A DNA stretch of 51,309 nt. It comes from Rhodocyclaceae bacterium (GTDB lineage Bacteria > Pseudomonadota > Gammaproteobacteria > Burkholderiales > Rhodocyclaceae). The notes below the pieces were generated by a model, which did not search any database, had not been told where the DNA came from, and was given only the letters and a program-made list of their open reading frames with translations. Shown in pieces: positions 25,424 to 34,588 of this stretch (position 1 is the stretch's first letter; each line of letters starts with the position of its first letter). The stretch covers positions 1 to 51,309 of the forward strand of contig JAJVIJ010000045.1 in assembly GCA_022072095.1 (NCBI GenBank). The letters run 5' to 3'. A program made the translations under genes and the position numbers.

Positions 25424-26590
25424 TCAGACCGGGTTGCGCGCGACCAGCTGCCGCGCAATGATCAACCGCTGGAGTTCATTGGTCCCTTCGCCGATGCAGA
25501 GCAGGGGGGCGTCGCGGTAGTAGCGCTCGATGTTGAATTCCTTGGAGTAGCCGTACGCGCCATGGATGCGCATGGCCTCGGTAGCATTGGCGAGCGCGGC
25601 TTCGGACGCGAACAGCTTGGCCATGCCAGCCTCCATGTCGCAGCGGCGCCCCTCGTCGTAGGCGCGCGCGGCCTGTTCGGTCAACAGGCGTGCGGCCTCG
25701 ACGCGCGTCGCCATGTCGGCGAGCTTGATCTGGATGGCCTGGTGCTCGCAGATCGGCTGACCGAAGGTCTTGCGAACCTGCGCATAGGCCGTTGCCTCCT
25801 CCAGGCTGGCGCGGGCGACGCCGACCCCACGCGCGGCGACATTGATGCGCCCGAGTTCCAGGCCATTCAACACGTGCTGCAAGCCGCGGCCTTCTTCGCC
25901 ACCGACCAGATCGGCGCCCGCGACGCGGTAGTTGTCGAAGACCAGCTCCGCAGAGTCGATGCCCTTGTAACCCAGTTTCTCCAGTTTTCTGGCTGCCGTG
26001 AACCCGTCCTGCTTTTCGCAGATGAACAGGCTCATGCCCTTGTGGCGCGGTTTGGCGTTGGCGTCGGTTTTCACCAATACCGCGAACGCGCGGCCATGAA
26101 TGCCGTTGGATATCCAGGTCTTGACGCCATTGATCAGGTAGCCGTCGCCATCGCGTCGGGCGGTGGTACGGATGCCTTGCAGATCGGTGCCGGCATCGGG
26201 CTCGGTCAGCGCCAGCCCGCCGCGCACCTCGCCGCTGGCAAAGCGTGGCAGCCAGCGTCGCCGCTGGTCTTCGGTGCCGTTGCGCTGGACGCAGGCGGAC
26301 ATGATCAGGTGCGAGTTGATGATGCCGGCCACGGACATCCATACGCGCGCGATGCGTTCGATCACCTTTGCGTAGGTGCTCGCGGACAGGCCCAGTCCTC
26401 CGTACTCCTCACGAATGATGCAGCCGAACAGACCCATGGCTTTCATCGCTGCGACGATGTCTGCTGGCCAGATGTCGTCATGTTCAAGCTTGTGCGCGTA
26501 GGGGGCGACTTCCTTGTCGAGAAAGCGGTCGACGGCGGCGAGGATGAGGCGGTCGCGTTCGGCCGGATCGTCCGGGTTCATGCTGTTCAT
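25424..26590 (-). CDS. Acyl-CoA dehydrogenase, paralogue 2
   Basis: The 388-residue flavoprotein has the N-terminal helical domain (GLFGCIIREEYGGLGLS), the FAD-binding LTEPDAGTD and KTWISNG segments, and the C-terminal helical domain with YGYSKEFNIERYYRDA. The catalytic base is expected as the Glu of GEGTNELQR near the end. It oxidises an acyl-CoA to the 2,3-enoyl-CoA and passes electrons to ETF. It lies between PrpD-like and CoA-transferase genes; the substrate is unknown. A second ATG three codons in (26581) is an alternative start. Confidence 0.93.
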   Translation of the reverse strand: MNSMNPDDPAERDRLILAAVDRFLDKEVAPYAHKLEHDDIWPADIVAAMKAMGLFGCIIREEYGGLGLSASTYAKVIERIARVWMSVAGIINSHLIMSACVQRNGTEDQRRRWLPRFASGEVRGGLALTEPDAGTDLQGIRTTARRDGDGYLINGVKTWISNGIHGRAFAVLVKTDANAKPRHKGMSLFICEKQDGFTAARKLEKLGYKGIDSAELVFDNYRVAGADLVGGEEGRGLQHVLNGLELGRINVAARGVGVARASLEEATAYAQVRKTFGQPICEHQAIQIKLADMATRVEAARLLTEQAARAYDEGRRCDMEAGMAKLFASEAALANATEAMRIHGAYGYSKEFNIERYYRDAPLLCIGEGTNELQRLIIARQLVARNPV

Positions 26591-26624
26591 GGTCGGTGCG
26601 GTACCTGGCTAAGGTTTCGTGACG

Positions 26625-28031
26625 TCAAGGGTGACAGAGTGCGGCCACCAGCGCGCGCCCGCTGGCCGCGCGCTCGATGTGGGCGAGCTTTTCGAGCTGG
26701 GTCGCGGCCTGGCGCGGCGCCATCAGCAACGCGGCGTTTTCGAGGAACTTGGCTTCGATGTCGCTCGCGCCCAGCGGTCGGTCGGCGGCGCCGCGGTTGA
26801 TATGCTCGCGATGGGTCCATTCACGGCCATCGCGCGTGTGCACGCACAGCTCGCCCGAATACGCGATGGGAAAGGCGGAATCCGGGTCAACCGCGTAATC
26901 GACGCGCGCCATCAACGCCGCCGCGGCCGGGTCGTTCAAGGCCTCGGTCTCCAGTTCGGCGAGTCCGAAGCGGCCGCGCAGCAGCGCCGTCGCTACGGCA
27001 TAGGGCACGCTGAACTTGGCATCGTAATCGTTCGCCGGCCGGCGCTTCGCGGCGAGTGGCTCGCAAACCGTTTTCACCACTTCCGCCGGCACGCGCGCGA
27101 TGATCTGCTCGATGTCCTCGGCATGCAGACCACGGCCACGCAGCGCCAGTGCACAGTCGGTCAGTGCATGGACGAAGTGGCAGAGCGGATAGGGTTTCAC
27201 GGCGACCGCGAGCGTTTCCCAATGCGTGCCCAGCGCGCGCGTCGCGAGGCCGAGATCGGCACGCGCAAACTCGTTCCCTAGATGGCTGCGATACAGGCCG
27301 AAGCGACCTTCGTAGGCGCGCGTGGCACCGGTGAAGCCCTGGCTTGCCAGCGCTGCCGCGGTGATGCCGGCGGCCGCCGCCCAGCCCGGATGCAGCCTTT
27401 TCGTCCAGGCACCGTCTTCGAGAAACTCCATGCTGCCGGCAGCCAGCGACAGCGCGATGCCCTGTGCGTGTGCCAGCGCGCGCGCGTTCAGGCCGTACAG
27501 ATGACCCGCCGCGAGCGCGCAGCCGAAGGCGCCGATGAGGCCGGTCGGATGAAAGCCGACCTGATGGAAGCCGCCCTGTGCCACAGCCGCCAGACGCGTG
27601 GCCGTTTCCATGCCCAGAACATAGGCGGCGAGCAGCTCGCGCCCGCTTCGGTCCAGCGCCGCGCCGAGGCCGAGCACGCAGGGCAGCAGGCTCGCGGTGG
27701 CGTGGATCACGCCTGCCGAATGCGTGTCGTCGTAATCCAGTCCGTGCACGAGTATGCCGTTCAGCGTCACCGCGTCACGCAAGGGCAGATGCTCGCGAAA
27801 GCCGATCACCGGGATGTCGCCGCGCCCGGCCAGCGCGGTGATCGCGGCCAGCGACCGATGGGCGAAATCGAAATGCGTCGCGGCATAGGCCGTGCCCAGG
27901 CCGTCGAGCAGCAGGGACTTGGCGCGTGCGACGACGGCGTCGGGAATGGCCTCGAAACGGAAGTCCGCGGCGTAGCGGGCGAGCGCGGCCGAAACGGGCT
28001 CGGCATGATCGACGGCGGTGGTGTCGTCCAT
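26625..28031 (-). CDS. MmgE/PrpD family protein
   Basis: The 468-residue protein matches the MmgE/PrpD fold. It has an N-terminal helical domain with LLLDGLGTAYAA, GLDYDDTHSAGVIHATAS, FHPTGLIGAFG, then DGAWTKRLHPGWAA, and a C-terminal domain starting near residue 270. The family includes 2-methylcitrate dehydratase, cis-aconitate decarboxylase and iminodisuccinate epimerase, so it acts on di- or tricarboxylic acids, but I cannot choose among them. The ATG at 28031 lies 10 bp after the MaoC stop; the longer frame to 28070 would overlap MaoC. Its place beside MaoC and CoA-transferase genes suggests dehydration or isomerisation of the pathway acid. Confidence 0.92.
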   Translation of the reverse strand: MDDTTAVDHAEPVSAALARYAADFRFEAIPDAVVARAKSLLLDGLGTAYAATHFDFAHRSLAAITALAGRGDIPVIGFREHLPLRDAVTLNGILVHGLDYDDTHSAGVIHATASLLPCVLGLGAALDRSGRELLAAYVLGMETATRLAAVAQGGFHQVGFHPTGLIGAFGCALAAGHLYGLNARALAHAQGIALSLAAGSMEFLEDGAWTKRLHPGWAAAAGITAAALASQGFTGATRAYEGRFGLYRSHLGNEFARADLGLATRALGTHWETLAVAVKPYPLCHFVHALTDCALALRGRGLHAEDIEQIIARVPAEVVKTVCEPLAAKRRPANDYDAKFSVPYAVATALLRGRFGLAELETEALNDPAAAALMARVDYAVDPDSAFPIAYSGELCVHTRDGREWTHREHINRGAADRPLGASDIEAKFLENAALLMAPRQAATQLEKLAHIERAASGRALVAALCHP

Positions 28032-28041
28032 GGCGGTCTGC

Positions 28042-28560
28042 TCAGTAGTTTGCGCGATCGTCCAGCGCATGGCCGCGCGTGGGCATCAGTGCGGAGCGCG
28101 TGAACTCCATGAACACCGTGCCATCGGCTTTTTTCCCCAGCGTGCGGACCGTCACGATGCCCTGGTTCGGGCGCGAGCCCGACGGGCGCACGGCCAGCAC
28201 CTCGGACTCCGCATAAATCGTATCGCCGGCGAACACCGGCGCGATCAGTCTGACTTCCTTCCAGCCCAGGTTCGCGATCGCCTTCGCCGAGACATCGGCG
28301 ACGCTCATGCCGGTGACCATGGCCAGCGTCAGCGTGCTGTTGACCAGCGGTCGGCCGAACTCCGACTGCGAACCGAAATGGCTGTCGCAATGCAGCGGGT
28401 GCGCATTCATCGTCAGCAGCGAGAACCAGGTGTTGTCGGCCTCGCTGATCGTCCGTCCCGGGCGATGCTCATAGATGTCGCCGACCTGGAAATCCTCCAG
28501 ATAGCGGCCGTAGGACTCGCGATATCGCCGGGGGCCGACCGGCTTGGCTTGAGCGACCAT
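28042..28560 (-). CDS. MaoC-family (hotdog) acyl-CoA dehydratase
   Basis: The 172-residue protein has a MaoC-like hydratase domain from about residue 20 to 165. The hydratase-2 pattern appears as ISEADNTWFSLLTMNAHPLH, with Asp and His five positions apart as in R-specific enoyl-CoA hydratases, followed by LVNSTLTLAMVTGMSV. It probably hydrates an enoyl-CoA formed by one of the neighbouring dehydrogenases; mesaconyl-CoA hydratase-like enzymes are close in architecture. The start has GAGGAG upstream and follows livF by 66 bp. Confidence 0.9.
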   Translation of the reverse strand: MVAQAKPVGPRRYRESYGRYLEDFQVGDIYEHRPGRTISEADNTWFSLLTMNAHPLHCDSHFGSQSEFGRPLVNSTLTLAMVTGMSVADVSAKAIANLGWKEVRLIAPVFAGDTIYAESEVLAVRPSGSRPNQGIVTVRTLGKKADGTVFMEFTRSALMPTRGHALDDRANY

Positions 28561-28626
28561 GCTGCGTGCTCCTCATCGTGTGGTTGTCGTCGGTGCGCGG
28601 GCGCCCTGCCGATTTAATCACATCGC

Positions 28627-29343
28627 TCAAAGGCCCAGATAGGCGGTGCGGATGGTGTCGTTGTCACGGAGCTCGGCGCTGCTTCCCGACAACGCGAAGC
28701 GGCCGTTCTGCAGCACATGGGCGCGGTCGACGAAATCCAGGGCCTGATAGACATCCTGTTCGACCAGCAGGATGGTCAGCTCCGAGCTCGTGCGCAAGCG
28801 ATGCAGGACCTCATAGACTTCTTCCACGACGCGCGGCGCCAGCCCCAGCGAAGGTTCGTCCAGCATCAGCAGGCGCGGTCGCCCCATCAGCGCGCGACCG
28901 ATGGCGAGCATCTGCTGCTGCCCGCCGGACAGCGTCCGCGCCGGCTGCCTGGCCTTGTCGCGCAGCATCGGGAACAGTGTCATGACCTGGTCCAGGGCCT
29001 CATCCTTGAGTGCGGCATCGCGCACCAGACTGGCGCCGACACGCAGGTTCTCCAGAACAGTCAGATACGGAAAGATGTGGCGCGCCTCGGGAACCTGGAT
29101 CAGTCCGGTGGCGACGATGCGGTGTGCCGGCAGCGTATGGACCGCCGTGCCGGCCATCAGGATGCTGCCGTCGGTCGCGCGCACGAGGCCGGACAGCGTG
29201 CGCAGCAGCGTGGACTTGCCGGCGCCGTTCGGGCCGAGCACCGCGACCGCTTCCCCGGCCGCGATGCTCAGGTCGATGCCATGGAGCACCTCCACCGCAC
29301 CATATCCGGCATGCAGCGCGCGCGCCTCCAGCAGGGGGCTCAT
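28627..29343 (-). CDS. livF: Branched-chain amino acid-type ABC transporter ATPase LivF
   Basis: The 238-residue ATPase has Walker A GPNGAGKST near residue 36, the ABC signature LSGGQQQMLAIGRAL near 140 and Walker B LLMLDEPSLGLAP near 158. The short length and the C-terminal LVEQDVYQAL are typical of LivF. It powers import together with the LivG half of the fused protein upstream. An acyl-CoA dehydrogenase gene separates it from livMG, which is unusual. The transported substrate is more likely a carboxylic or aromatic acid than an amino acid, judged by the neighbours. Confidence 0.93.
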   Translation of the reverse strand: MSPLLEARALHAGYGAVEVLHGIDLSIAAGEAVAVLGPNGAGKSTLLRTLSGLVRATDGSILMAGTAVHTLPAHRIVATGLIQVPEARHIFPYLTVLENLRVGASLVRDAALKDEALDQVMTLFPMLRDKARQPARTLSGGQQQMLAIGRALMGRPRLLMLDEPSLGLAPRVVEEVYEVLHRLRTSSELTILLVEQDVYQALDFVDRAHVLQNGRFALSGSSAELRDNDTIRTAYLGL

Positions 29344-29346
29344 GGT

Positions 29347-29394
29347 GCCTCAGACGAGCGCATCGAAGATGCTTCAGGCGAGCGCATCGATGAC
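29347..29394. repeat. 24-bp imperfect direct repeat at the end of the dehydrogenase gene
   Basis: Two adjacent 24-bp copies (29347-29370 and 29371-29394) agree at 20 positions. Copy 2 covers the last codons of the leftward acyl-CoA dehydrogenase, reading Ile-Asp-Ala-Leu-Ala-stop; copy 1, just downstream, would read Ile-Phe-Asp-Ala-Leu-Val-stop in the same frame. It looks like a local duplication of the gene end that left a second, silent stop context before livF. Confidence 0.7.
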
Positions 29395-30537
29395 GTAGCG
29401 CCCGATGATGTTGCGCTGGATCTGGTTGGTGCCCTCGATGATCTGCGTGACCTTGGCGTCGCGGAAATAGCGCTCGATCGGGTTGTCGCGCGAGATCCCG
29501 GCGGAGCCGAACAGTTGCACGGCATCGGTGGCCACCTTCATGGCGACATCGGTGGCGAAACATTTCGACATCGCGGCCCAGGGCGCCAACGCCTTGCCGG
29601 ACACGCCGTCATCGACCATCTGCGCGGCCTTGTAGACCAGCAGCTTGGCCGCCTCGGTCTGCATCTGCATGTCCGCCAGCATCCACTGTATGCCCTGGAA
29701 TTCGGCCACCGCCTGCCCGAACGCCTGGCGCTCCTTGACGAAGCGCGTGGCCAGCTCGAGTGCGCCCCGGGCCAGGCCGACCCCGCGCGCACCGATGATG
29801 GGTCGGCTGCGGTTGAAGGCTTCCATGACCAGCTTGAAGCCCTTGGCCGGCTCGCCACCCAGCACGTTCTCGTCCGGGATGAATGCCTCGTCGAAGCGCA
29901 GTTCGCAGGAAGGCAGTCCGCGTGCGCCCAGCTTGTCCTCATGGCGGGCCACCAGGAAGCCGCGTGTGCCTTTCTCGACGATGAACAGGCCGATATTGTT
30001 GTGGCCGCGGCCGGCCCCGGTCTTGGCGGCGACCAGGATGAAGTCGGCGACGGACGAATTGGTGCACCAGATCTTGGTTCCGGTCAGCGCATAGCCGCCC
30101 GGGCGCTTTTCTGCGCGCGTCGTGATGTTGGCGACATCGGAGCCACCGCCGGGCTCGGTGACCGAGACGGCTGCGCGCAGATCGCCGCTGGCGAGTCCGG
30201 GCAGGTAGCGGGCTTTCTGATCGTCGCGGCCGCCATACAGTATTGCACCGAAGGGCACCCACTGGGCGACCAGCAGATAGCCGGTGTTGTAGCAGAACCG
30301 GCCCAGCTCCTCGACCGCGATGCAGGCCGCCACGGTGCTGCCGGTGCCGCCATATTCGGCAGGGAAGGGCAGCGCGAACAGGCCCATGTCCTTGAGCAGG
30401 TCGAACATGTCCTGCGGGTATTCGGCACGCGCATCGATCTCGGCCGCGCGCGGGGCGACCCGCTTGCGTGCGACGGTTTCGATGGTCTGCCGGAGCTGGT
30501 TCTGGTCTTCGAACGAAAATTGGCTTGGGCTGCTCAT
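29374..30537 (-). CDS. Acyl-CoA dehydrogenase, paralogue 1
   Basis: The 387-residue flavoenzyme has the usual three-domain plan: an N-terminal helical part with GLFALPFPAEYGGTGS, the FAD segments SVTEPGGGSDVAN and GTKIWCTNS, and a C-terminal domain with GSAGISRDNPIERYFRDAKV. The catalytic Glu is in IIEGTNQIQR close to the end. It removes two hydrogens from the alpha and beta carbons of an acyl-CoA. It is inserted between the fused livMG and livF genes, so enzyme and transporter should be co-expressed. Two dehydrogenases in one operon suggest either two steps or two chain intermediates. Confidence 0.94.
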   Translation of the reverse strand: MSSPSQFSFEDQNQLRQTIETVARKRVAPRAAEIDARAEYPQDMFDLLKDMGLFALPFPAEYGGTGSTVAACIAVEELGRFCYNTGYLLVAQWVPFGAILYGGRDDQKARYLPGLASGDLRAAVSVTEPGGGSDVANITTRAEKRPGGYALTGTKIWCTNSSVADFILVAAKTGAGRGHNNIGLFIVEKGTRGFLVARHEDKLGARGLPSCELRFDEAFIPDENVLGGEPAKGFKLVMEAFNRSRPIIGARGVGLARGALELATRFVKERQAFGQAVAEFQGIQWMLADMQMQTEAAKLLVYKAAQMVDDGVSGKALAPWAAMSKCFATDVAMKVATDAVQLFGSAGISRDNPIERYFRDAKVTQIIEGTNQIQRNIIGRYVIDALA

Positions 30538-30555
30538 GCTGGGCTCCTGGTCATG

Positions 30556-32355
30556 TCAAGTGTTGGCCGCGAGGTCTGCCGCGGGCGGCGATACCGCGGA
30601 TCGCTTGCCCAGATAGGCCTCGATCACCTTCGGGTCACGGCTCACCTCGTCCGGTGTCCCCAAGGCGATGCGTTCTCCGGCATCCATCACCATGACCCGG
30701 CCGCACAGGTTCATGACCACACGCACCACGTGCTCGGTCATGACCACGGTGACCCCGCGCTCCGGCAGGCGGGCGATATAGTCGGCGACCCCCTGCATTT
30801 CGCTCGGAGTCAGTCCAGCCATGACCTCGTCGAGAAGAAGCAGCCTGGGGCGGGTAGCCAGCGCACGCGCGATCTCGAGCCGGCGCTGCTCGGCCAGCGT
30901 GAGCTGGGCGCAGTGCACGGTGCGTCGAGACCACAGTCCGGTTTCGTGCAGCAGCCTCGACACGATGTCGTGCGCGTCATCGGTGCCCGACGCTGCCCGG
31001 GCGGCGAGCGTGACCGTCTCCTCGACCGTGAATCCAGGAAAAGGCTGCGTGATCTGGAAGGTGCGTGCGATGCCGGCGCGGCAGACCTGATGCGCGTCCC
31101 AGCCTGTGATCGACCGACCGGCGAAGTGGATGTGGCCTTGTGTCGGCGCCTGAAAGCCGGACAGCATCGAGAACAACGTGGTCTTGCCGGCGCCGTTCGG
31201 GCCGATGATGCCGAAGATTTCGCCAGCCGACACCGAGAAGGACACGTCCCTCACCGCCTGCAGGCCGCCGAAGCGCTTGCTCAGTCCTTCGACTTCCAGC
31301 AGCGTGCCGCCGGCAGCGCGGGTGTCGATCACCGGCACGAAGGATACGCCGGCAGGGGGCGTCGCGTCCTCGTCCGACACCGAGGCCGGCGTTCGGCGCC
31401 AACGCCCGGGCAAGCTGCCGACCAGACCTTGCGGGGCCATCAGAATGACGAGGATCAGCACCACACCGTAGACCAGGCCCGAGACGCCGGCGAAGCCCGG
31501 CCCGCCTGTCAGCTCGGTGCGCAGTATTTCACCCAGGGGCACGAGCAGGGCTGCGCCGACCACCGGACCGAGCAGGGTGCCGATGCCGCCGACCACCGTG
31601 AACAGGATCAGCTTGATCGCGATGTCCATGCCGAATGCCGAATGCGGGTCGATGAAGGCGACGTAATGGGCGAAAAAGCTGCCGCCGAGCGCGGTCATGA
31701 ATGCGCTCAGTGCCAAACCTGCCTGCTTCATGCGGAACAGGTCGATGCCGACCGCCGCCGCGGTTTGCTCGTTTTCGCGGACCGCGCGCCAATACTGGCC
31801 GATGGTCGATCGCGACAGCCACACCGACAGCCCCAGCGCCAGCGTCAGCAGCCCGGCAATCGTGTAAAGGTAGAAGCGCCGGTCAGCAAACTGCAGCATC
31901 CACGGATCGGTTCCGACCGGCAGGTAGAGGCCATTGACGTCGCCCAGGAAGGGCAGTCCGCCGACCAGATACAGCAGCACGAAGTCGAAGGCCATCGTAA
32001 ACAGCGCGAACACCAGGTGCGACAGTCGCCAGCGAAACGGGATATAGCCCACCAGCATGGCTGCGACAGCGGCCAGCGCGCCACCGGCGAGCATGCCCAG
32101 CCAGGGAGACAGACCCAGCCTGATCATCAGAAAGGACGACGCATACGCGCCGATACCGAAGAAGGCCGCGTGACCAAAGGAAATCTGGCCGAGCAGCCCG
32201 CCCATCAGGTTCCATGCCACGCACAGATAAGCCCACAGCAGCGTCAGGATCAGGATGTTGCCCGGGTGCATGCCCCACAGCTCGGGCACGAGAATCGCCG
32301 CCAACCACACCGCCGCGGCCGCGATCCATGCCTGGGCGGCGGAATAGCCTTGCAT
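30556..32355 (-). CDS. Fused LivM permease-LivG ATPase of a Liv-type ABC importer
   Basis: The 599-residue protein joins two usually separate subunits. Residues about 10-315 form the LivM permease, with several helices and the conserved [18 protein letters not shown] at 56-73. After a linker of about 35 residues comes the LivG ATPase: Walker [10 protein letters not shown] at 385-393, a signature [15 protein letters not shown] instead of LSGGQ, and Walker [14 protein letters not shown] near 510. Such fusions occur sporadically in the family. The reading frame continues through the linker with no sign of frameshift. The start overlaps the livH stop as TGATG. With LivH, LivF and the binding protein it forms a complete importer. 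Confidence 0.93.
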   Translation of the reverse strand: MQGYSAAQAWIAAAAVWLAAILVPELWGMHPGNILILTLLWAYLCVAWNLMGGLLGQISFGHAAFFGIGAYASSFLMIRLGLSPWLGMLAGGALAAVAAMLVGYIPFRWRLSHLVFALFTMAFDFVLLYLVGGLPFLGDVNGLYLPVGTDPWMLQFADRRFYLYTIAGLLTLALGLSVWLSRSTIGQYWRAVRENEQTAAAVGIDLFRMKQAGLALSAFMTALGGSFFAHYVAFIDPHSAFGMDIAIKLILFTVVGGIGTLLGPVVGAALLVPLGEILRTELTGGPGFAGVSGLVYGVVLILVILMAPQGLVGSLPGRWRRTPASVSDEDATPPAGVSFVPVIDTRAAGGTLLEVEGLSKRFGGLQAVRDVSFSVSAGEIFGIIGPNGAGKTTLFSMLSGFQAPTQGHIHFAGRSITGWDAHQVCRAGIARTFQITQPFPGFTVEETVTLAARAASGTDDAHDIVSRLLHETGLWSRRTVHCAQLTLAEQRRLEIARALATRPRLLLLDEVMAGLTPSEMQGVADYIARLPERGVTVVMTEHVVRVVMNLCGRVMVMDAGERIALGTPDEVSRDPKVIEAYLGKRSAVSPPAADLAANT

Positions 32356-33233
32356 CAGGCCTCCATGCCGCGGCCGAACAGGCCCTGCGGTCGAAACAGC
32401 AGCGTCAGGCCGAACAGCACGTAAATCACCGCCGGTCCGACCGCGCTGTTCAGAAACACGCCGGCCAGCGCCTCCGCGATGCCGATCAGCAGGCCGCCGA
32501 TGAATGCTCCCTTCAGGTCACCGAGTCCGCCGAGCATCACCACCAAGAGCGCGAGCACGCTGTATTGCAGGCCGGCGGTCGGTACCACGTGCGAAAAGGT
32601 CATCAGACAGCCCGCCACACCCGCCAGCAGGGCGACGCTGAGCGCGAACACCCAGCGCTGCGTGCGCTCGACATCGACACCGCACAGGCGCGCCATGTCC
32701 GGGTCCTGGGCCGTGGCTCGCACGCGCCTGCCGGCGTCCGTGCCCAGCAGCACCCAGGACAAGGCGCCGGAGATCAGCAGCGACACCGCGAAACCGATGG
32801 CCAGCGGCACGCTGACGACCACGCCCTCGATGCGCAGCACCGCCATTTCCATCTCGGTGCGAACGTTCAGCAGATCGGCACCGAAGATCATCAGTGCCGC
32901 GCTCTGCAGCACGAAGGACACGCCCAGTGTCATCTGCGCCTGCACCAGCACGCCGGCGTGCTGCACCGGCCGAATGAGGCCGACGAACATCAGCCAGCCC
33001 AGAGCCAGCATGGGCAGCGCGAGCACGACGATGGCCCAGTAGGGATGCAGGCCCAGCCAGCGGTGCAGCACGACGGCGCCGTACATCGCCATCATCAGCA
33101 GGTCGCCGTGCGCGAAATTGAGCACGCGCAGCACGCCGAAAGACAAGGCCAGCGCCAGCGCGACCAGCGCGTAGATGCCCCCCATGAGCAGGCCCGAGAT
33201 GAGCGCCTGGACGAGCAGCGCGCCGGTGATCAT
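32355..33233 (-). CDS. livH: Branched-chain amino acid-type ABC transporter permease LivH
   Basis: The 292-residue membrane protein has about eight hydrophobic helices and the LivH hallmarks GGIYALVALALALSFGVLRVLNFAHGD at the N-terminus and VMLGGLGDLKGAFIGGLLIG near residue 225. It is one of the two permeases of a hydrophobic or carboxylic acid importer. The ATPase-fused partner starts one base into its stop codon, so the two are translationally coupled. It lies 55 bp downstream of the binding-protein gene. Confidence 0.95.
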   Translation of the reverse strand: MITGALLVQALISGLLMGGIYALVALALALSFGVLRVLNFAHGDLLMMAMYGAVVLHRWLGLHPYWAIVVLALPMLALGWLMFVGLIRPVQHAGVLVQAQMTLGVSFVLQSAALMIFGADLLNVRTEMEMAVLRIEGVVVSVPLAIGFAVSLLISGALSWVLLGTDAGRRVRATAQDPDMARLCGVDVERTQRWVFALSVALLAGVAGCLMTFSHVVPTAGLQYSVLALLVVMLGGLGDLKGAFIGGLLIGIAEALAGVFLNSAVGPAVIYVLFGLTLLFRPQGLFGRGMEA

Positions 33234-33288
33234 CGACAGCCGTCGGGCGTGAGCAAGTGGACAGCGCTGCGGTCGATGTCGCGTGCCC

Positions 33289-34503
33289 TCAACGCCCGCG
33301 CAGCGGGGCGGGCGGCTTGACCGCGATCTCCGGCGGCCAGACCGTCGACTTGCGCCCGTCCTGCCATTGCGTCACGGCGTTCTGCGCGCCCAGATTGTGG
33401 CCGTCGGGCGCGAACTGGACCGACTTGAACGGCGAGATCAGCTCCGATCCGGGGATGTTCAAGCCCTGAAGCGCGCTGCGGATGGCGGCCCGGTCCAGCT
33501 TGCCAGACTTTTCCAGCACGGCCTTGGCCAGAAACGCGGCCCGGTAACCTATGGACGCATAACTGCTCGGAACCTGGCCGTATTGCTTGGTGTAGGGCAC
33601 GACGAAGCGCTTCGCACGCTCGCTATCGGCGGCGAAGTAGTCCACCGTCGATAAGTGGACCTTGTCGATGAATGCGGCGCCGACGAGCTCGGGCATGCGC
33701 GGGTCGCCGGGGCCGCCACCGGCGCCCAGGATGTAGGGCGTGAAGTTCAACTGCTGCATCGCCTTGAGCCCCGCGGCCACATCCTCGGTATAGCCCGCCC
33801 ACATCACGACCTCGGGTTTGGCCTGCTGCACCTTGGCGACATGAGTGAGCAGGTTGCGCTCGGCACGGTTGTAGGAGACGTCGGCCACGACCTTGAAGCC
33901 GGCGCTCTCCACGAGCTTCTTCGCGAGCTTGGCCGAGACCGACCCGCGTGGGCTGTCCTCGTACAGGAAGGCCACGGTGGGCGGCGGGCCACCGGCCTTT
34001 TCGGCCAGATGCTTGAGCAGCGCGAGCCACGTCGCGGCCTCGTCCTCGTTGGTGATCTGCTCGGTGAAATACCACTTGTAGCCGCGATGCAGCAGGTCGC
34101 TGTTGGCCGCGGCCGAGTTGACGAAAGGCAGGCCGTAGGTCTCGGCGAACTGCGCCGCGGCGCCGGTGCCGGCGCTGATCTCGCCGCCGAGCACCATCGG
34201 CGCGTTGTTGCGCACGGCCAGGCGTTCCATTTCCACGCGCGCGATTTCCGGCTTGCCCTGCGTATCGACGACCTCGATGCGCAAGGGCCGACCGCCCATC
34301 GACTTGATCCCGCCCGCGGCGTTGATGTGCTCGACGCCGAGCGCCACGCCCTTCTGGATGTCCTGGCCAAGCACCGCCCCAGCGCCGGATAGCGGCGTGA
34401 TGATGGGTATCGTGATCGGCTCGCGGCTCTGAGCCAGCGCGAGCAAGGGCACACTGCACAGCGCGGCGATGAGCCGCCCGAACCATGGCCGGTTCGATTC
34501 CAT
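33289..34503 (-). CDS. ABC transporter periplasmic substrate-binding protein, LivK-like
   Basis: The 404-residue precursor has a signal peptide (WFGRLIAALCSVPLLALAQS) and a type-I periplasmic binding fold starting ITIPIITPLSGAGAVLGQD, with HINAAGGI near residue 60. GAGGAGG lies five bases before the ATG at 34503; an upstream in-frame start at 34545 lies in AT-rich sequence and would break the signal peptide. A TATAAA at 34520-34525 on this strand may be promoter-related but is very close to the start. It captures the substrate for the LivH/LivMG/LivF importer and heads the leftward operon. The ligand is unknown. Confidence 0.93.
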   Translation of the reverse strand: MESNRPWFGRLIAALCSVPLLALAQSREPITIPIITPLSGAGAVLGQDIQKGVALGVEHINAAGGIKSMGGRPLRIEVVDTQGKPEIARVEMERLAVRNNAPMVLGGEISAGTGAAAQFAETYGLPFVNSAAANSDLLHRGYKWYFTEQITNEDEAATWLALLKHLAEKAGGPPPTVAFLYEDSPRGSVSAKLAKKLVESAGFKVVADVSYNRAERNLLTHVAKVQQAKPEVVMWAGYTEDVAAGLKAMQQLNFTPYILGAGGGPGDPRMPELVGAAFIDKVHLSTVDYFAADSERAKRFVVPYTKQYGQVPSSYASIGYRAAFLAKAVLEKSGKLDRAAIRSALQGLNIPGSELISPFKSVQFAPDGHNLGAQNAVTQWQDGRKSTVWPPEIAVKPPAPLRGR

Positions 34504-34588
34504 GATGCCTCCTCCTGTCTTTATATTTATGTACTTGGCTTGCAAAGCGCGGCGACGGAAGACCGGCGACGCGGTGAATCGATCAGTC

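Noticed and set aside
28717-32424. A 1235-codon open frame on the plus strand opposite the Liv/dehydrogenase genes
   Set aside because: It is antisense to four clear genes with diagnostic motifs; its product is a His/Arg/Gln-rich composition typical of GC-rich reverse frames, with no domain signal.
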